Origin: Glycomyces dulcitolivorans
GTDB taxonomy: Bacteria > Actinomycetota > Actinomycetes > Mycobacteriales > Micromonosporaceae
Assembly: GCF_003265355.1 (NCBI RefSeq)
Contig: NZ_QFRW01000079.1
Location: 8,174 to 49,178 of the forward strand
Direction: 5' to 3'
Length of the DNA stretch: 41,005 bases
Shown here: piece by piece, positions 15,251 through 23,372 of the stretch
Numbering within the stretch: the stretch's first letter is position 1
How the letters are laid out: every line of letters starts with the position of its first letter
Position numbers and translations under genes: made by a program
Notes under the pieces: model-generated
What the model was told of the DNA's origin: nothing
Seen by the model: the letters and a program-made list of their open reading frames with translations, nothing else
Database searches by the model: none

Positions 15251-16623
15251 TAACCGAGGTCCTGTTGGGCCGCCTCGACTGCTGCTGCCATGGAGGCGGC
15301 CACTTCGGCGGGGTCGGCGCCTTCGAAGAGGGCCTCTGCCTCGGTGGCGAGGATCGTCTGGGAGAAGACGATGCCGGCGAGTTCGGCGTCCTCGGTGCCC
15401 CAGCCCCAGCGGGTGAACTCCTCGGCGCCCGCGGCCATGCGGTCGACCAGTTCAGGGCCGTAGACCTGGCCGATCGAGACTTCCTGGGTGTCGTCGTTGC
15501 CGAAGGGCAGCTCGGCCCAGGCGTCGAGGTACTCGGTCGAGCCGGCCTCCGGGCCCGGGCGGACCGGTATGCGGCCCTCGGTCGCCGAGGCGAGGTTCTC
15601 GACGTACCCGTCGGAGAGCATGTACTCGACGAACGCCTTCGCGTCCGCGGTGTTCGCGCCCGCGGGGATGCCGTAGTTCGTGGTCTGGCCGTACACCGAG
15701 GGCGTCTCGCTCCCGTTGCCGGTGAACGTGGTCAGGTAAGCGGTGTTCTCGGCGAGGAACCGCGGGTTGTCCGCGCATTCGGCGCAGGTCACCGGGTTGT
15801 CCACGTCGAGGCCGGCCGCCTCGTCGACGAAGTGCGAGGAGAACAGCACCATCGCCGCCGACCCCGACAGGTACCCGGCCCGCGCCGCCTCGACGTCCAC
15901 TTGCGCCGGTCCGGCCGCCGCGGCGAGGCGCTGGTAGGTCGCGAGGCCCTCGACGCACTCGGGCGAGTCGATCGCGACCTCGCCGTCCACTGCCAGTTGG
16001 CACCCGAACGGCAGCAGCATCGACTCGATGCCCTCCTGCGTGTACACGTCGCCCGGCGTGGTCCCGATCGCGATGCCCGCCAAGCCGTCCTCTTGCAGCG
16101 CCTCGGCGGCGGCCGCGATGTCGGCGACCGACTCCGGCGGCTCCAGGCCCGCGTCGGCGAACAGGTCGGTCCGGTACGCGATCATGTGCCCCCACCCGTC
16201 GGAGGGCACCGCGTGGAGCGAACCGTCCACGGTGACCATGTCGAGCGCGGCCTGCGAGAACGTGTCCGCACCGAGCGAGTCGACGATCTCCTGCGGCACC
16301 TCGTCGTCGAGCAGTCCCTGCGCGGCCCACGCGGCCGTGCTGGACGGGTTGTGCGCGATGACGTCGGGCACCTCGCCCGACACCGCGCCGGTGACGAGCG
16401 TCTGCCCCATCTGGTCGGGTTCGAGCGGCACCATCTCCACCTCGATCCCGGTGGCCTCGGTGAACGCGTCGATCACCGGCTGCTGCGCCGCGATCCGCTC
16501 CGGCGTCGTGTACGGGGTCCAGAAGACCACCGAGCCGTCGCCCTCCTCGGATTCCTCTGGGCTGCAAGCCGATCCGGCCAGGACCAGCGTCGCGGCCGCC
16601 ATGCAGGTCATCATTGTCCTCAT
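15250..16623 (-). CDS. Sugar ABC transporter substrate-binding lipoprotein (family 1)
   Basis: The product has 457 residues. The N-terminus MRTMMTCMAAATLVLAGSAC is a lipoprotein signal with Cys20 as the likely lipidation site, although Gly rather than Leu occupies position -3. The mature domain opens with SVVFWTPYTTPE and contains TGIEVEMVPLEPDQMG, DVIAHNPSSTAAWAAQGLLD and YTQEGIESMLLPFG, the layout of family-1 (MalE-like) binding proteins. The ATG at 16623 has AGGAG six bases upstream; an in-frame ORF extends further upstream but lacks a signal. First gene of the operon 16623-10545. The sugar is unknown; the GH13 at the end suggests an alpha-glucoside. Confidence 0.92.
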   Translation of the reverse strand: MRTMMTCMAAATLVLAGSACSPEESEEGDGSVVFWTPYTTPERIAAQQPVIDAFTEATGIEVEMVPLEPDQMGQTLVTGAVSGEVPDVIAHNPSSTAAWAAQGLLDDEVPQEIVDSLGADTFSQAALDMVTVDGSLHAVPSDGWGHMIAYRTDLFADAGLEPPESVADIAAAAEALQEDGLAGIAIGTTPGDVYTQEGIESMLLPFGCQLAVDGEVAIDSPECVEGLATYQRLAAAAGPAQVDVEAARAGYLSGSAAMVLFSSHFVDEAAGLDVDNPVTCAECADNPRFLAENTAYLTTFTGNGSETPSVYGQTTNYGIPAGANTADAKAFVEYMLSDGYVENLASATEGRIPVRPGPEAGSTEYLDAWAELPFGNDDTQEVSIGQVYGPELVDRMAAGAEEFTRWGWGTEDAELAGIVFSQTILATEAEALFEGADPAEVAASMAAAVEAAQQDLG

Positions 16624-16668
16624 AGCCGCTCCTAAGGGGCGAATCGGCGCGAACAGCATCCAATCCGC

Positions 16669-16674
16669 ACTATA
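16669..16674 (-). promoter_or_regulatory. Candidate -10 box of the sugar operon
   Basis: TATAGT on the minus strand lies 45 bases upstream of the binding-protein ATG. No convincing -35 or LacI-type operator is visible around it. Confidence 0.35.
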
Positions 16675-16755
16675 GCGGCCGAGGGTGGTCGAACGGTACC
16701 CCTGCGTGCGCAAGGATGTTCGCCTTTTCGGGTCCCGGAGGGTCTCGCCCGGCCG

Positions 16756-19587
16756 TCAGCCCTGGCTGGCCGCAAGGTTGCCGCGTACGAGCTCGGCTCT
16801 CGGATGGTCGGGCCCGAGCGCCCGTTCCACGTCGATGAGCAGCTCCGTGTACGCGGCCGTGGCTTCGGCCATGTCTCCCGTTGCCGCACTGCGGAAGTGG
16901 GTGAGGTTGTTGCGGGCCAGGAGCGTGTCCTCATGGTCGGGGCCGAGCACCCGGATCTGGTCCGGGACCAGTGCCGCGTATTCGGAGGCCGCTCCGGCCG
17001 CGTCGCCGCCGAGTCCGAGCCAGCGCGCGTGCTTGAAGCGGGTGTCGAGGGCGCTGGGGTGGTCGACGCCGAAGACCCTCGTCTTGATCGCGAGCAGCTC
17101 TTCATGGGCGGCGATCGCGGCCTCGTAATTCTCCGTCTCTCCGAGGCACTCGCCGATCTCGGATCGGGTGGTGAGGGTGTCGGGGTTGTCGGGGCCGAGG
17201 ACCCGCGCCTGGTCGGGCAGCAGGTGTTCGAGTTCGAGGAGGGCCGTGGCCTGATCTCCTGAGGTCTTGCGCCAGGCGGCGAGGAATGCGCGTGCGTCCA
17301 GGGTCCGGGAATCGTCCGGGCCGAACGCACGGATCCAGTCGGGTACCAGCGCCGCGTAGTCGGCGACCGCGCCGGCGGCGTCTCCGGCTTCACCGCGCAC
17401 CCACGCGAGGTCGTCGCGCCCCATCAGCGTCGCGGAGTGATCGGGGCCGAGGATTCGCAGGCGGTCGAGGACCAGCTCCTCGAAGGCGGCGACGGCCCCG
17501 TCGGCGTCTCCTGCCTTGGCCCGCCACCAGGCGGACCGCCCTCGGACCCCGAGGGTGTGCACATGCTCGAAGCCGAGCGTCCGGGTGAAGTCCACTTCGA
17601 GCCGGTCGAAGTACGCGGTGGCCTCCGCCGGACGGTTGCGCATGCCGAGGCTGTTGCCCAGATTGAAGAACAGGTCGTGGGCGTTCTCGCCGATCAGGTC
17701 CGGTGCGGCGAGCTCGCGGAGCCGCATGCCGCAGGCCCCGAGCATCGCCTCCAGGTCCAGGTCGTCGTCGCCCGAGGGCCAGAGGGCGGCCATCGTGTCC
17801 GCAAGCGCCCGTGCGTATCCGCCTCGGGATTCGGCGGGGAGGTCCTTGAGCGCCAGGCGCTGCACGAGCGGGTGGATGCGGACGACACCGCCTTCGGAGT
17901 CGACCAGACTCAGCTGGTGGAGGCGTCCGACCGCGGTGTTCACCGCCCAGGCGGTGAGGAGCGCGCCGGTCCGGCCCTCCGTACGGCCTTCGGTGCGGTC
18001 GATGTCGGCGGCGAGGGCCTCGATGACCGGATCGGACCGGAGCAGGGCGATGGGGATGCCCGCCGGGTCGAGGAGGCTCATCAGCCTGAGCAGGCCGAGG
18101 CAGAGGCCGCTCGGGCGGTGGTGCTCGGTGAGTTCGATCGAGCGTTGCAGCGACTCGGCGAGCGAATGCGGGTAGTCGTCGAAGGCGGTGCCCGGGCACA
18201 GGTCGTCGGGGCCGACGGTGCCGGCCGCCAGCATTTGGCGGTAGTCGTCGCAGGTCAGGTCGGGCTGGTTGTGGATGAAAGCGGCGACCTGCGCGAGGGC
18301 GAGGGGGAGGTGGCCGAGCGCTTGTGACAGGTCGGCGGCGCCCTTGATCCGCTTGGAGCGCTGGCCGAGTTGATCGCTGAGGTAGGCCGCGGCGTCCTCG
18401 GGGGTGAAGGAGCCGACGTCGACCACCGCTCTGCGCGCGCCTCGCCATGAGGCGCTGCGGATGCGGGTGGTGATGACCGTGCGGCCGTGCGAGGACTCCG
18501 GAGGCCACAGGCCCACAAGGTGTTTGGGCTCGGTGACGCCGTCGAGGACGATCAGCCAGCGCGGGCCGGTGGGGCGGTCGAGCCAGTCGAGGAACTCGGT
18601 GGCGGCCCGCTCCTGGTCGGCTCCGTCTGAGCCGCAGACGCGGACGGCCGCTTCGGCGAACGCGGCGGTGATGGAGGCGCGGCTGTCGGCGGTCACCCAG
18701 ACCATCAGTTGCAGTGCACTGGAATCCCAGCGCTGCCGGGCGTATGCGGCCGCGATCTGGGTCTTGCCCGTGCCCGCCATGCCTGAGACGACCTGGCAGA
18801 CCATGGCGTTCGGGCCGTCGGCGAGGGCTGCGGCGACCGCTTGGTCGGCGGGGCGCTCCTGCCTGGCGGCGGCGAGCGGGGGAATCCGGCCGAGGAGGAG
18901 GGGGCCGCGCTTGAAGTTGTGGGGGCGCAGGGGGACCGCCGGTGCGGTTGCGGCTGGCGGGGAACTCTGCTGCGGCAGGTGGACCTGGACCGTCTGGCCC
19001 TGGATCAGGTTGTGCGCCTGGGGGTTGTCGAGTTGGAACCGGGCATCGTGGTGCTCCATGCCGGTCGCGGCGCCGTTGCCCGGACCGGCGGCAGCGCCGC
19101 TCGCCGCATGGTGCGAGGTCTGGGGGGCCGGTCCACCGATGCCGGTGCGCTCGACGAAGTGCCGCCAGGCCAAGCCGACTGCGCCCCTCTCGTCGGCGCG
19201 CCGCAGACGCTCCAGGATCTCGGCGCAGACCATGGCGAGTGCGGGCGCGTCGCGTTGGGCGATCGCCGGGCGGGTGTCCAGGGCTCTGAGCAGGTTCGCC
19301 CAGCCGGCGGTGCGGAGGACCAGGTCTGCGGGATGCGTCCCGTCGACGAGGGGCCAGGTCAGGGCGCTGCCGGTGAGGAGAAGGCCCGGAATGAGCTCCT
19401 GCCGTTCGATGTCACCCGGTAGGAGGACAGTCGCGGCGGCGGCGATGCCTTCCTGGACTGCCGTTCTGATTCCGACCTGGACGCTGACGGCGCGGATCGG
19501 TTCGATTCGGGGCGCGGCGCTCTCACGGTCGACTTCGAGCTGTTCCTTCGCCCAGGAGAGCAGTTCGTCGGTGAGGTCCTCAGGCAT
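16756..19587 (-). CDS. STAND NTPase with NB-ARC core and TPR array (paralogue 1)
   Basis: The product has 943 residues. Residues 1-150 form a helical domain I do not recognise, followed by a Gly/Ala/His linker. A DNPQAHNLIQGQTVQVHLPQ motif lies at 187-206 and RGPLLLGRIPPLAAAR at 227-242. The NB-ARC NTPase has Walker A GMAGTGKT (269-276), Walker B WLIVLDG (344-350), TVITTR, and GHLPLALAQVAAF. A winged-helix-like part with VRIHPLVQRLAL precedes TPR units from about 640 to the end, each with an RVLGPDHPxTL-type signature (kinesin-light-chain-like). STAND proteins switch by nucleotide exchange and oligomerise on sensing a signal through the repeats. The start overlaps the DUF4241 gene by eight bases. 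No nuclease, TIR or protease effector was seen. Confidence 0.88.
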   Translation of the reverse strand: MPEDLTDELLSWAKEQLEVDRESAAPRIEPIRAVSVQVGIRTAVQEGIAAAATVLLPGDIERQELIPGLLLTGSALTWPLVDGTHPADLVLRTAGWANLLRALDTRPAIAQRDAPALAMVCAEILERLRRADERGAVGLAWRHFVERTGIGGPAPQTSHHAASGAAAGPGNGAATGMEHHDARFQLDNPQAHNLIQGQTVQVHLPQQSSPPAATAPAVPLRPHNFKRGPLLLGRIPPLAAARQERPADQAVAAALADGPNAMVCQVVSGMAGTGKTQIAAAYARQRWDSSALQLMVWVTADSRASITAAFAEAAVRVCGSDGADQERAATEFLDWLDRPTGPRWLIVLDGVTEPKHLVGLWPPESSHGRTVITTRIRSASWRGARRAVVDVGSFTPEDAAAYLSDQLGQRSKRIKGAADLSQALGHLPLALAQVAAFIHNQPDLTCDDYRQMLAAGTVGPDDLCPGTAFDDYPHSLAESLQRSIELTEHHRPSGLCLGLLRLMSLLDPAGIPIALLRSDPVIEALAADIDRTEGRTEGRTGALLTAWAVNTAVGRLHQLSLVDSEGGVVRIHPLVQRLALKDLPAESRGGYARALADTMAALWPSGDDDLDLEAMLGACGMRLRELAAPDLIGENAHDLFFNLGNSLGMRNRPAEATAYFDRLEVDFTRTLGFEHVHTLGVRGRSAWWRAKAGDADGAVAAFEELVLDRLRILGPDHSATLMGRDDLAWVRGEAGDAAGAVADYAALVPDWIRAFGPDDSRTLDARAFLAAWRKTSGDQATALLELEHLLPDQARVLGPDNPDTLTTRSEIGECLGETENYEAAIAAHEELLAIKTRVFGVDHPSALDTRFKHARWLGLGGDAAGAASEYAALVPDQIRVLGPDHEDTLLARNNLTHFRSAATGDMAEATAAYTELLIDVERALGPDHPRAELVRGNLAASQG

Positions 19588-20221
19588 TGGGGAACAGCAG
19601 GAAGTCGGTGACGTAGCCGGTGACCTCGCCGTGCTCGTCGCGGAGGATGAAGGTCGGGTAGGCGCCGTCGCCCCAGCCGGAGCTGAGGACTGCGACGTTC
19701 GCGCCGGTCTTCTCGTCGGTCACCGCGGAGACGTAGCCGGGGGCGGTCTCGGGCGGGAGGGGTCTGGGGATGTAGACGGACTCGACGCGGCTGAAGTCCC
19801 ACTGCCACAGGGCTTTCAGGGCTTCGACGTCGGCGAGGGCGCCGCAGCCGGCGTCGACGGTGTAGCCGATGTAGTCGTCACCTTTGATGTCGTCGGCGGA
19901 CTCGTCTTCGAGGAGGGCCATCTCCCAGGTGAGCGCGGGCTTGTCGCTGATGCGCAGCTCCAGGAGGGCGTTGCGGCGGTCGATCTGCCTGCCGCGCTTG
20001 AACTGGGTTGCGACCCATGCGTACAGGGGGTAGGTGCCGGGGGCGACGGTGACGGTGAAGGGGGCGTCGTCGCGGGTGGAGAGGGGGTCGCAGGCGACGA
20101 CGTGCCCGGTCGGCAGGACCACGGGATCGAGGGCGCGGGACTCGATGAGGAAGTCCGAGCGCTTCCAGGTGTGGCGGTAGCCGTCGACCATGAGGATGTC
20201 GAGATCGGGGTCGTAAACCAT
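19580..20221 (-). CDS. DUF4241 domain-containing protein
   Basis: The 213-residue cytoplasmic protein shows the DUF4241 pattern: PTGHVVACDPLS, VAPGTYPLYAWVA, ALTWEMALL, then GYTVDAGCGALADVEALKAL, and a C-terminal SGWGDGAYPTFILRDEHG followed by GYVTDFLLF. The function of this family is unknown to me. It precedes and overlaps the STAND NTPase gene by eight bases, so the two are co-translated and may form a functional pair. A TAGGAT box six bases before the ATG suggests a leaderless transcript; an AT-rich 120-bp region lies upstream. The N-terminal start could be shorter, at the second Met (residue 11). Confidence 0.8.
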   Translation of the reverse strand: MVYDPDLDILMVDGYRHTWKRSDFLIESRALDPVVLPTGHVVACDPLSTRDDAPFTVTVAPGTYPLYAWVATQFKRGRQIDRRNALLELRISDKPALTWEMALLEDESADDIKGDDYIGYTVDAGCGALADVEALKALWQWDFSRVESVYIPRPLPPETAPGYVSAVTDEKTGANVAVLSSGWGDGAYPTFILRDEHGEVTGYVTDFLLFPNA

Positions 20222-20227
20222 CTCCTG

Positions 20228-20233
20228 ATCCTA
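20228..20233 (-). promoter_or_regulatory. Candidate -10 box of a leaderless promoter for the DUF4241-STAND pair
   Basis: TAGGAT on the minus strand ends six bases before the ATG at 20221. The bases between (CAGGAG) lie too close to the start to act as a normally spaced ribosome site. Confidence 0.35.
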
Positions 20234-20391
20234 AGTCCTGGGCGCGACGGCGGGGTCCGGTCAGAAGCCGAGCTTTGGGGGCCTTTATGACTGGTGTGGG
20301 AATGGATTGAATGGACTAGTGACTGTTATTGGTGCGCAATGAGATAGCGGTCCGCGAATTGCGCCGGTGCGCGATTCCGGTACGGGTTCGC

Positions 20392-21405
20392 CTAGTCGCC
20401 GTCGAGGTCGGTGCGCTGGCGGAGGACTTTCAGTTCGGTTCCGTCCCATGCCATCTCGTAGAGCTTGCCGCGGGCGTCGGTGAAGGGGCGGTGGAGGACG
20501 AGCATGAGGGTGCCCTCGAACGTCGTGAAGAGCATGCCGTGGCCGGAGTCGGCGCGGACGAGCGGTTCTCTTTGCTCCCAAGGGCCTTCGAGGCGGCCGG
20601 AGGGGGAGACGGCCCAGGTCTGGACGTAGTCGCCGTCGATGCCGCCGTTCGTGAGCCGGTTCTTCTCGTAGGTGGACCAGAGGCAGACGAGGGCGTCGCC
20701 GAAGCGGTGGAGCTGGGGGCCGTCGGTGACGTAGGGGGCGATCTGGTGGGGGACGCCGGCGGGGAGCTCGCGGGTGATCCAGGAGGCGTCGGAGCCGCGG
20801 AAGAGGACGATCGGGTCGCCGTCGACCGCGTCGAGGGTGCGGTTGAGGGGGAAGGCCTCGACGGTGCCGTCGATGCGCTGGAGCCATTCGTTGGCGCAGA
20901 CCATCCAGGGGGCGCCGTCGTCGTCGGTGAAGAGGGTCCCGTCGAGGGTCATGAGCTCGGCCGGGAGGACCGGCGCCTCGGGCCTGACCATGCGGAAGGG
21001 GCCGGTGAGGGAGTCGGCGGCGGCGACGATCGTGGAGCGGCGGTAGTTCGCGACCGGGAACGGGGTGCCGTACTCGCCGGGCTGCGGGACCGGAAGGGGC
21101 GCATCGGCATCGTGGAGGGTGGTGAAGAGGAACCAGCGGCCGTTCCAGCGGTGGACCTCGGGCGCCCAGGCGCCGTGGACCGCCCAGGGGGCGTCCTCGT
21201 CGGCGACGAGGAAGACCGGGACCGGCTCGGCCCAGTCGCGGAGGTTCGGGGAGCGGTAGACCATCGTGCCGACGCCGCGGGTGCCGCTGGAGTCGAGGTT
21301 CGAGGTGTAGAGGTGGTAGAGGCCCGATTCGGGGTCGGCGACGATGAACGGATCGTGCAGCGGCATCTCGGGCAGGCGCAGCGGGAAGGCGGTCGGCTCG
21401 CTCAT
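20392..21405 (-). CDS. Glycoside hydrolase family 43 protein
   Basis: The product has 337 residues and no signal peptide. GH43 enzymes cleave arabinose, xylose or galactose linkages with a five-bladed propeller. The catalytic base Asp is in PLHDPFIVADPESG (D18), VHGAWAPEVHRWNGRWFLF is the conserved second blade, and the pKa-modulating Asp is in MTLDGTLFTDDDG (D155). The general-acid position appears as VTDGPQLHRF, with Asp where many members have Glu; I believe this occurs in a natural GH43 subgroup, so it does not prove inactivity. The sequence ends with GHGMLFTTFEG. A LacI-type operator overlaps its promoter and start, so it is probably sugar-inducible and monocistronic. Confidence 0.87.
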   Translation of the reverse strand: MSEPTAFPLRLPEMPLHDPFIVADPESGLYHLYTSNLDSSGTRGVGTMVYRSPNLRDWAEPVPVFLVADEDAPWAVHGAWAPEVHRWNGRWFLFTTLHDADAPLPVPQPGEYGTPFPVANYRRSTIVAAADSLTGPFRMVRPEAPVLPAELMTLDGTLFTDDDGAPWMVCANEWLQRIDGTVEAFPLNRTLDAVDGDPIVLFRGSDASWITRELPAGVPHQIAPYVTDGPQLHRFGDALVCLWSTYEKNRLTNGGIDGDYVQTWAVSPSGRLEGPWEQREPLVRADSGHGMLFTTFEGTLMLVLHRPFTDARGKLYEMAWDGTELKVLRQRTDLDGD

Positions 21406-21407
21406 GG

Positions 21408-21421
21408 TGCAAACGCTATCA
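21408..21421 (-). promoter_or_regulatory. LacI-family (cre-like) operator at the GH43 start
   Basis: TGCAAACGCTATCA matches the LacI/CcpA-type consensus TGNAANCGNWNNCA at every defined position. It begins two bases upstream of the GH43 start codon and covers the candidate -10 (TAGCGT on the minus strand, 21413-21418, seven bases before the ATG). A bound repressor would block a leaderless promoter. Confidence 0.6.
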
Positions 21422-21472
21422 AGCGGGGGCGGGTGCGGGAACCGGAGATTTCCCGGTTCTTTTGCGCGGGGA

Positions 21473-21499
21473 TGTCACAAACTGGTGGCGGGCCTTGTC
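21473..21499 (+). promoter_or_regulatory. ECF41-type promoter of the NAD(P)-binding protein gene
   Basis: TGTCACA (21473-21479), a 16-base spacer, then TGTC (21496-21499) agrees with the known ECF41 target motif TGTCACA-N16-CGTC with a single mismatch. The gene starts 51 bases further on, and the convergent gene downstream encodes an ECF41 sigma factor. Confidence 0.7.
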
Positions 21500-21550
21500 T
21501 CAGCTGGCGACGGGACGGCACCGGCCGCCCCGCGGAACCGGAGGTTTGCA

Positions 21551-22288
21551 ATGAAGATCGCTGTCATGGGCGGGACCGGGCTCATCGGATCGCAGGTCGT
21601 CAAGTTCCTCAACGAGGCCGGGCACGAGGCGGTGCCGCACTCGCCGTCCACCGGCGTCGACCTGATCAGCGGCGACGGGCTCGCCGCGGCGCTCGAAGGC
21701 GCGGGCGCGGTCGTCAACCTGACGAACTCGCCGACCTTCGACGAGGCCTCGATCGCGTGGTTCCAGACGAGCATGGACAACCTGCTCGCCGCCGCGGCCG
21801 AGGCCGGGGTCGGGCACGCGGTGATCCTGTCGATCGTCGGGGTCGACCAGGTGCCGGACCTTGACTACTACCGCGCGAAGGTCCTCCAGGAGGACGTCCT
21901 CAAGGCCGGGCCGGTCCCGTACTCGATCGTCCGGTCGACGCAGTTCTACGAGTTCATGCCCGCGGTGATGTCCTGGACCTCCGACGAGCACACGGTCCGC
22001 CTGCCCGCGACCCGCGTGCAGCCGATCGCCTCGGCCGACATCGCGCGGGCCGTCGCCGACACCGCCGCCGGCGCCCCGCTCAACGGCACCCGCGACGTCG
22101 CCGGCCCCGAGGTCTTCACCCTCGACCAGCTCGGCCGCATCACCCTCGACGCCAAGGGCGACAAGCGCGAGGTCGTCGTCGACGACACCGCCGGCATGTT
22201 CGCGGCAGTCAAGGGCGACGCCCTCATCGCCGGCCCCAACGCCACCCTCGCGACCCTTACGTACCGGGACTGGATCGCGGCGAGCTAG
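21551..22288 (+). CDS. NAD(P)-binding atypical SDR/NmrA-like protein, likely ECF41 target
   Basis: The 245-residue protein has the N-terminal Rossmann motif MKIAVMGGTGLIGSQVVKFL and the middle segment VNLTNSPTFDE. YYRAKVLQEDVLKAGPVPYS and IVRSTQFYEF follow, typical of the atypical SDR5/NmrA-like group that acts as NAD(P)-dependent reductases, epimerases or redox sensors. The classical YxxxK is seen only as YYRAK. The ATG at 21551 follows GGAGG with good spacing; upstream in-frame ORF sequence is promoter. ECF41 sigma factors are typically encoded beside carboxymuconolactone decarboxylase, oxidoreductase or epimerase genes, and this gene has the matching promoter. Confidence 0.88.
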   Translation: MKIAVMGGTGLIGSQVVKFLNEAGHEAVPHSPSTGVDLISGDGLAAALEGAGAVVNLTNSPTFDEASIAWFQTSMDNLLAAAAEAGVGHAVILSIVGVDQVPDLDYYRAKVLQEDVLKAGPVPYSIVRSTQFYEFMPAVMSWTSDEHTVRLPATRVQPIASADIARAVADTAAGAPLNGTRDVAGPEVFTLDQLGRITLDAKGDKREVVVDDTAGMFAAVKGDALIAGPNATLATLTYRDWIAAS

Positions 22289-22307
22289 CGGGACTTGGAG
22301 TTCCGCT

Positions 22308-22357
22308 GTTCTGGTGGTGGGCCCTGCGCGCTTGCGCGCAGGGCCCACCACCAGAAC
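22308..22357. terminator. Perfect 23-bp hairpin between convergent genes
   Basis: The arms 22308-22330 and 22335-22357 are perfect reverse complements (ending GCCCTGCGCG and CGCGCAGGGC) around the loop CTTG. It lies 20 bases after one stop codon and 63 bases before the other, so it probably terminates both the SDR gene and the sigma gene. Confidence 0.88.
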
Positions 22358-22419
22358 GAAGCCGCGGCCGGGATCGGGCGACGGGCGTCTTGGGGCCCCT
22401 CCCCCCGCGATTCGGTTGT

Positions 22420-23346
22420 TCAGTCGCGGAACGCTTCCAGTTTTTCGGGGGCGACCAGCCATAGGACCTGGTCGATGCCGTTGTCGCTGGCGTCGATGGT
22501 GAGGGCGGCGTAGACGGCGCCGTTCTGGTGCAGGACGGCCCAGGTTCGGCCGGCGAGGTCGGTCCAGGTGACTTCGACGTCTGACCAGAGCCATTCGATC
22601 GCCTTGAGGAACTTGGCGACCCGTTCGGCACCGATCAGGTGCTTGCGGGCGACCTTGACGGCGCCGTTGCCGTCGGCCGTGTTCACCACGTCGGCCGCGA
22701 AGAGCCGCTCCAGCTCGGCCATGTCGCCCGATCGCGCCGCCGCCATGAACGCCTCCAGGAGCGCCCGCTGCCCGGTCTTGTCGGGCCGCGAGCGGCGTCC
22801 GTCGGCGATGTGGCGGCGGGCCCGGCTCACCAGCTGCCGGACCGCGGCACTGGAGGTGCCGATGATCTCGGCGATCTGGTCGTAGGCGTAGTCGAACGCC
22901 TCGCGGAGGACGTAGGCGGCCCGTTCGTTGGGCGAGAGCCGCTCCATCAGCAGCAGCGTCGCGTACTCCAGGGCCTCGCCGCGCTCCGCGCCCAGGTACG
23001 GGTCCGCGGCCGTGTCGACCGGTTCGGGCAGCCAGGGCCCGATGTAGGTCTCGCGCCGCACCCGCGCCGACTTCAGCGCGTTGATCGACAGCCGGGTCGC
23101 GATGGTCGCGAGGAACGCCCCCGGTTCGGCGACCGTGTCCCGGTCGTAGGCCTGCCAGCGCAGCCAGACCTCCTGGACGAGGTCCTCGGCTTCGCTTGCG
23201 CTGCCGAGCATCCGGTAGGCGATCCCGAACAGGCGCGGCCGCACGTCCGTGAAGACCGCGGCGGCCGCGTCGAGGCCGCCCGCGCGTTCCGACTCTCCTA
23301 TTGCCACCCGGCAATCTAAGCGCATGGAAGCGGTTTCGGCGATCAT
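22420..23346 (-). CDS. ECF41-family RNA polymerase sigma factor with SnoaL-like C-terminal domain
   Basis: The 308-residue protein has sigma region 2 (RPRLFGIAYRMLGS, EAEDLVQEVWLRWQ) and the linker signature WLPEPV. Region 4 (LSPNERAAYVLREAFDYAYD and QIAEIIGTSSAAVRQLVSRA) precedes a SnoaL-like domain of about 110 residues. That domain carries TADGNGAVKVAR, a variant of the ECF41 DGGGK motif, and ends with LVAPEKL, like NPDKL. In this group the C-terminal domain acts as a fused regulator in place of an anti-sigma factor. Several starts are possible (23346, 23325, 23307). I chose the ATG at 23346 because a well-translated 9-codon uORF ends on it. The target promoter is at 21473. Confidence 0.92.
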   Translation of the reverse strand: MIAETASMRLDCRVAIGESERAGGLDAAAAVFTDVRPRLFGIAYRMLGSASEAEDLVQEVWLRWQAYDRDTVAEPGAFLATIATRLSINALKSARVRRETYIGPWLPEPVDTAADPYLGAERGEALEYATLLLMERLSPNERAAYVLREAFDYAYDQIAEIIGTSSAAVRQLVSRARRHIADGRRSRPDKTGQRALLEAFMAAARSGDMAELERLFAADVVNTADGNGAVKVARKHLIGAERVAKFLKAIEWLWSDVEVTWTDLAGRTWAVLHQNGAVYAALTIDASDNGIDQVLWLVAPEKLEAFRD

Positions 23347-23372
23347 GGTTGGAGTGTCGTCTGTATCGTCAT
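23343..23372 (-). CDS. Nine-residue upstream ORF overlapping the sigma factor start
   Basis: The ORF encodes MTIQTTLQP. Its ATG (23372) follows AAGGAAGAAGGGAG, the best ribosome site in the region, whereas none of the sigma factor starts has one. Its TGA overlaps the sigma ATG as ATGA (23343-23346). This suggests re-initiation or translational coupling of the sigma factor. Confidence 0.45.
   Translation of the reverse strand: MTIQTTLQP

Noticed and set aside
16624-16755. LacI-type operator upstream of the first sugar operon
   Set aside because: GTCGAACGGTACCC has a central CG but lacks the outer TG/CA and the pattern of the sites at 21408 and 35311.
19580-20221. DUF4241 protein as a polymorphic-toxin immunity protein
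   Set aside because: No toxin gene with a secretion or RHS/WXG domain lies nearby; the only partner is the STAND gene.
21439-21463. Terminator-like hairpin (GAACCGG/CCGGTTC followed by TTTT) in the divergent GH43-SDR promoter region
   Set aside because: The stem is only 7 bp and it lies upstream of the ECF41 promoter where no transcript is expected on the plus strand.
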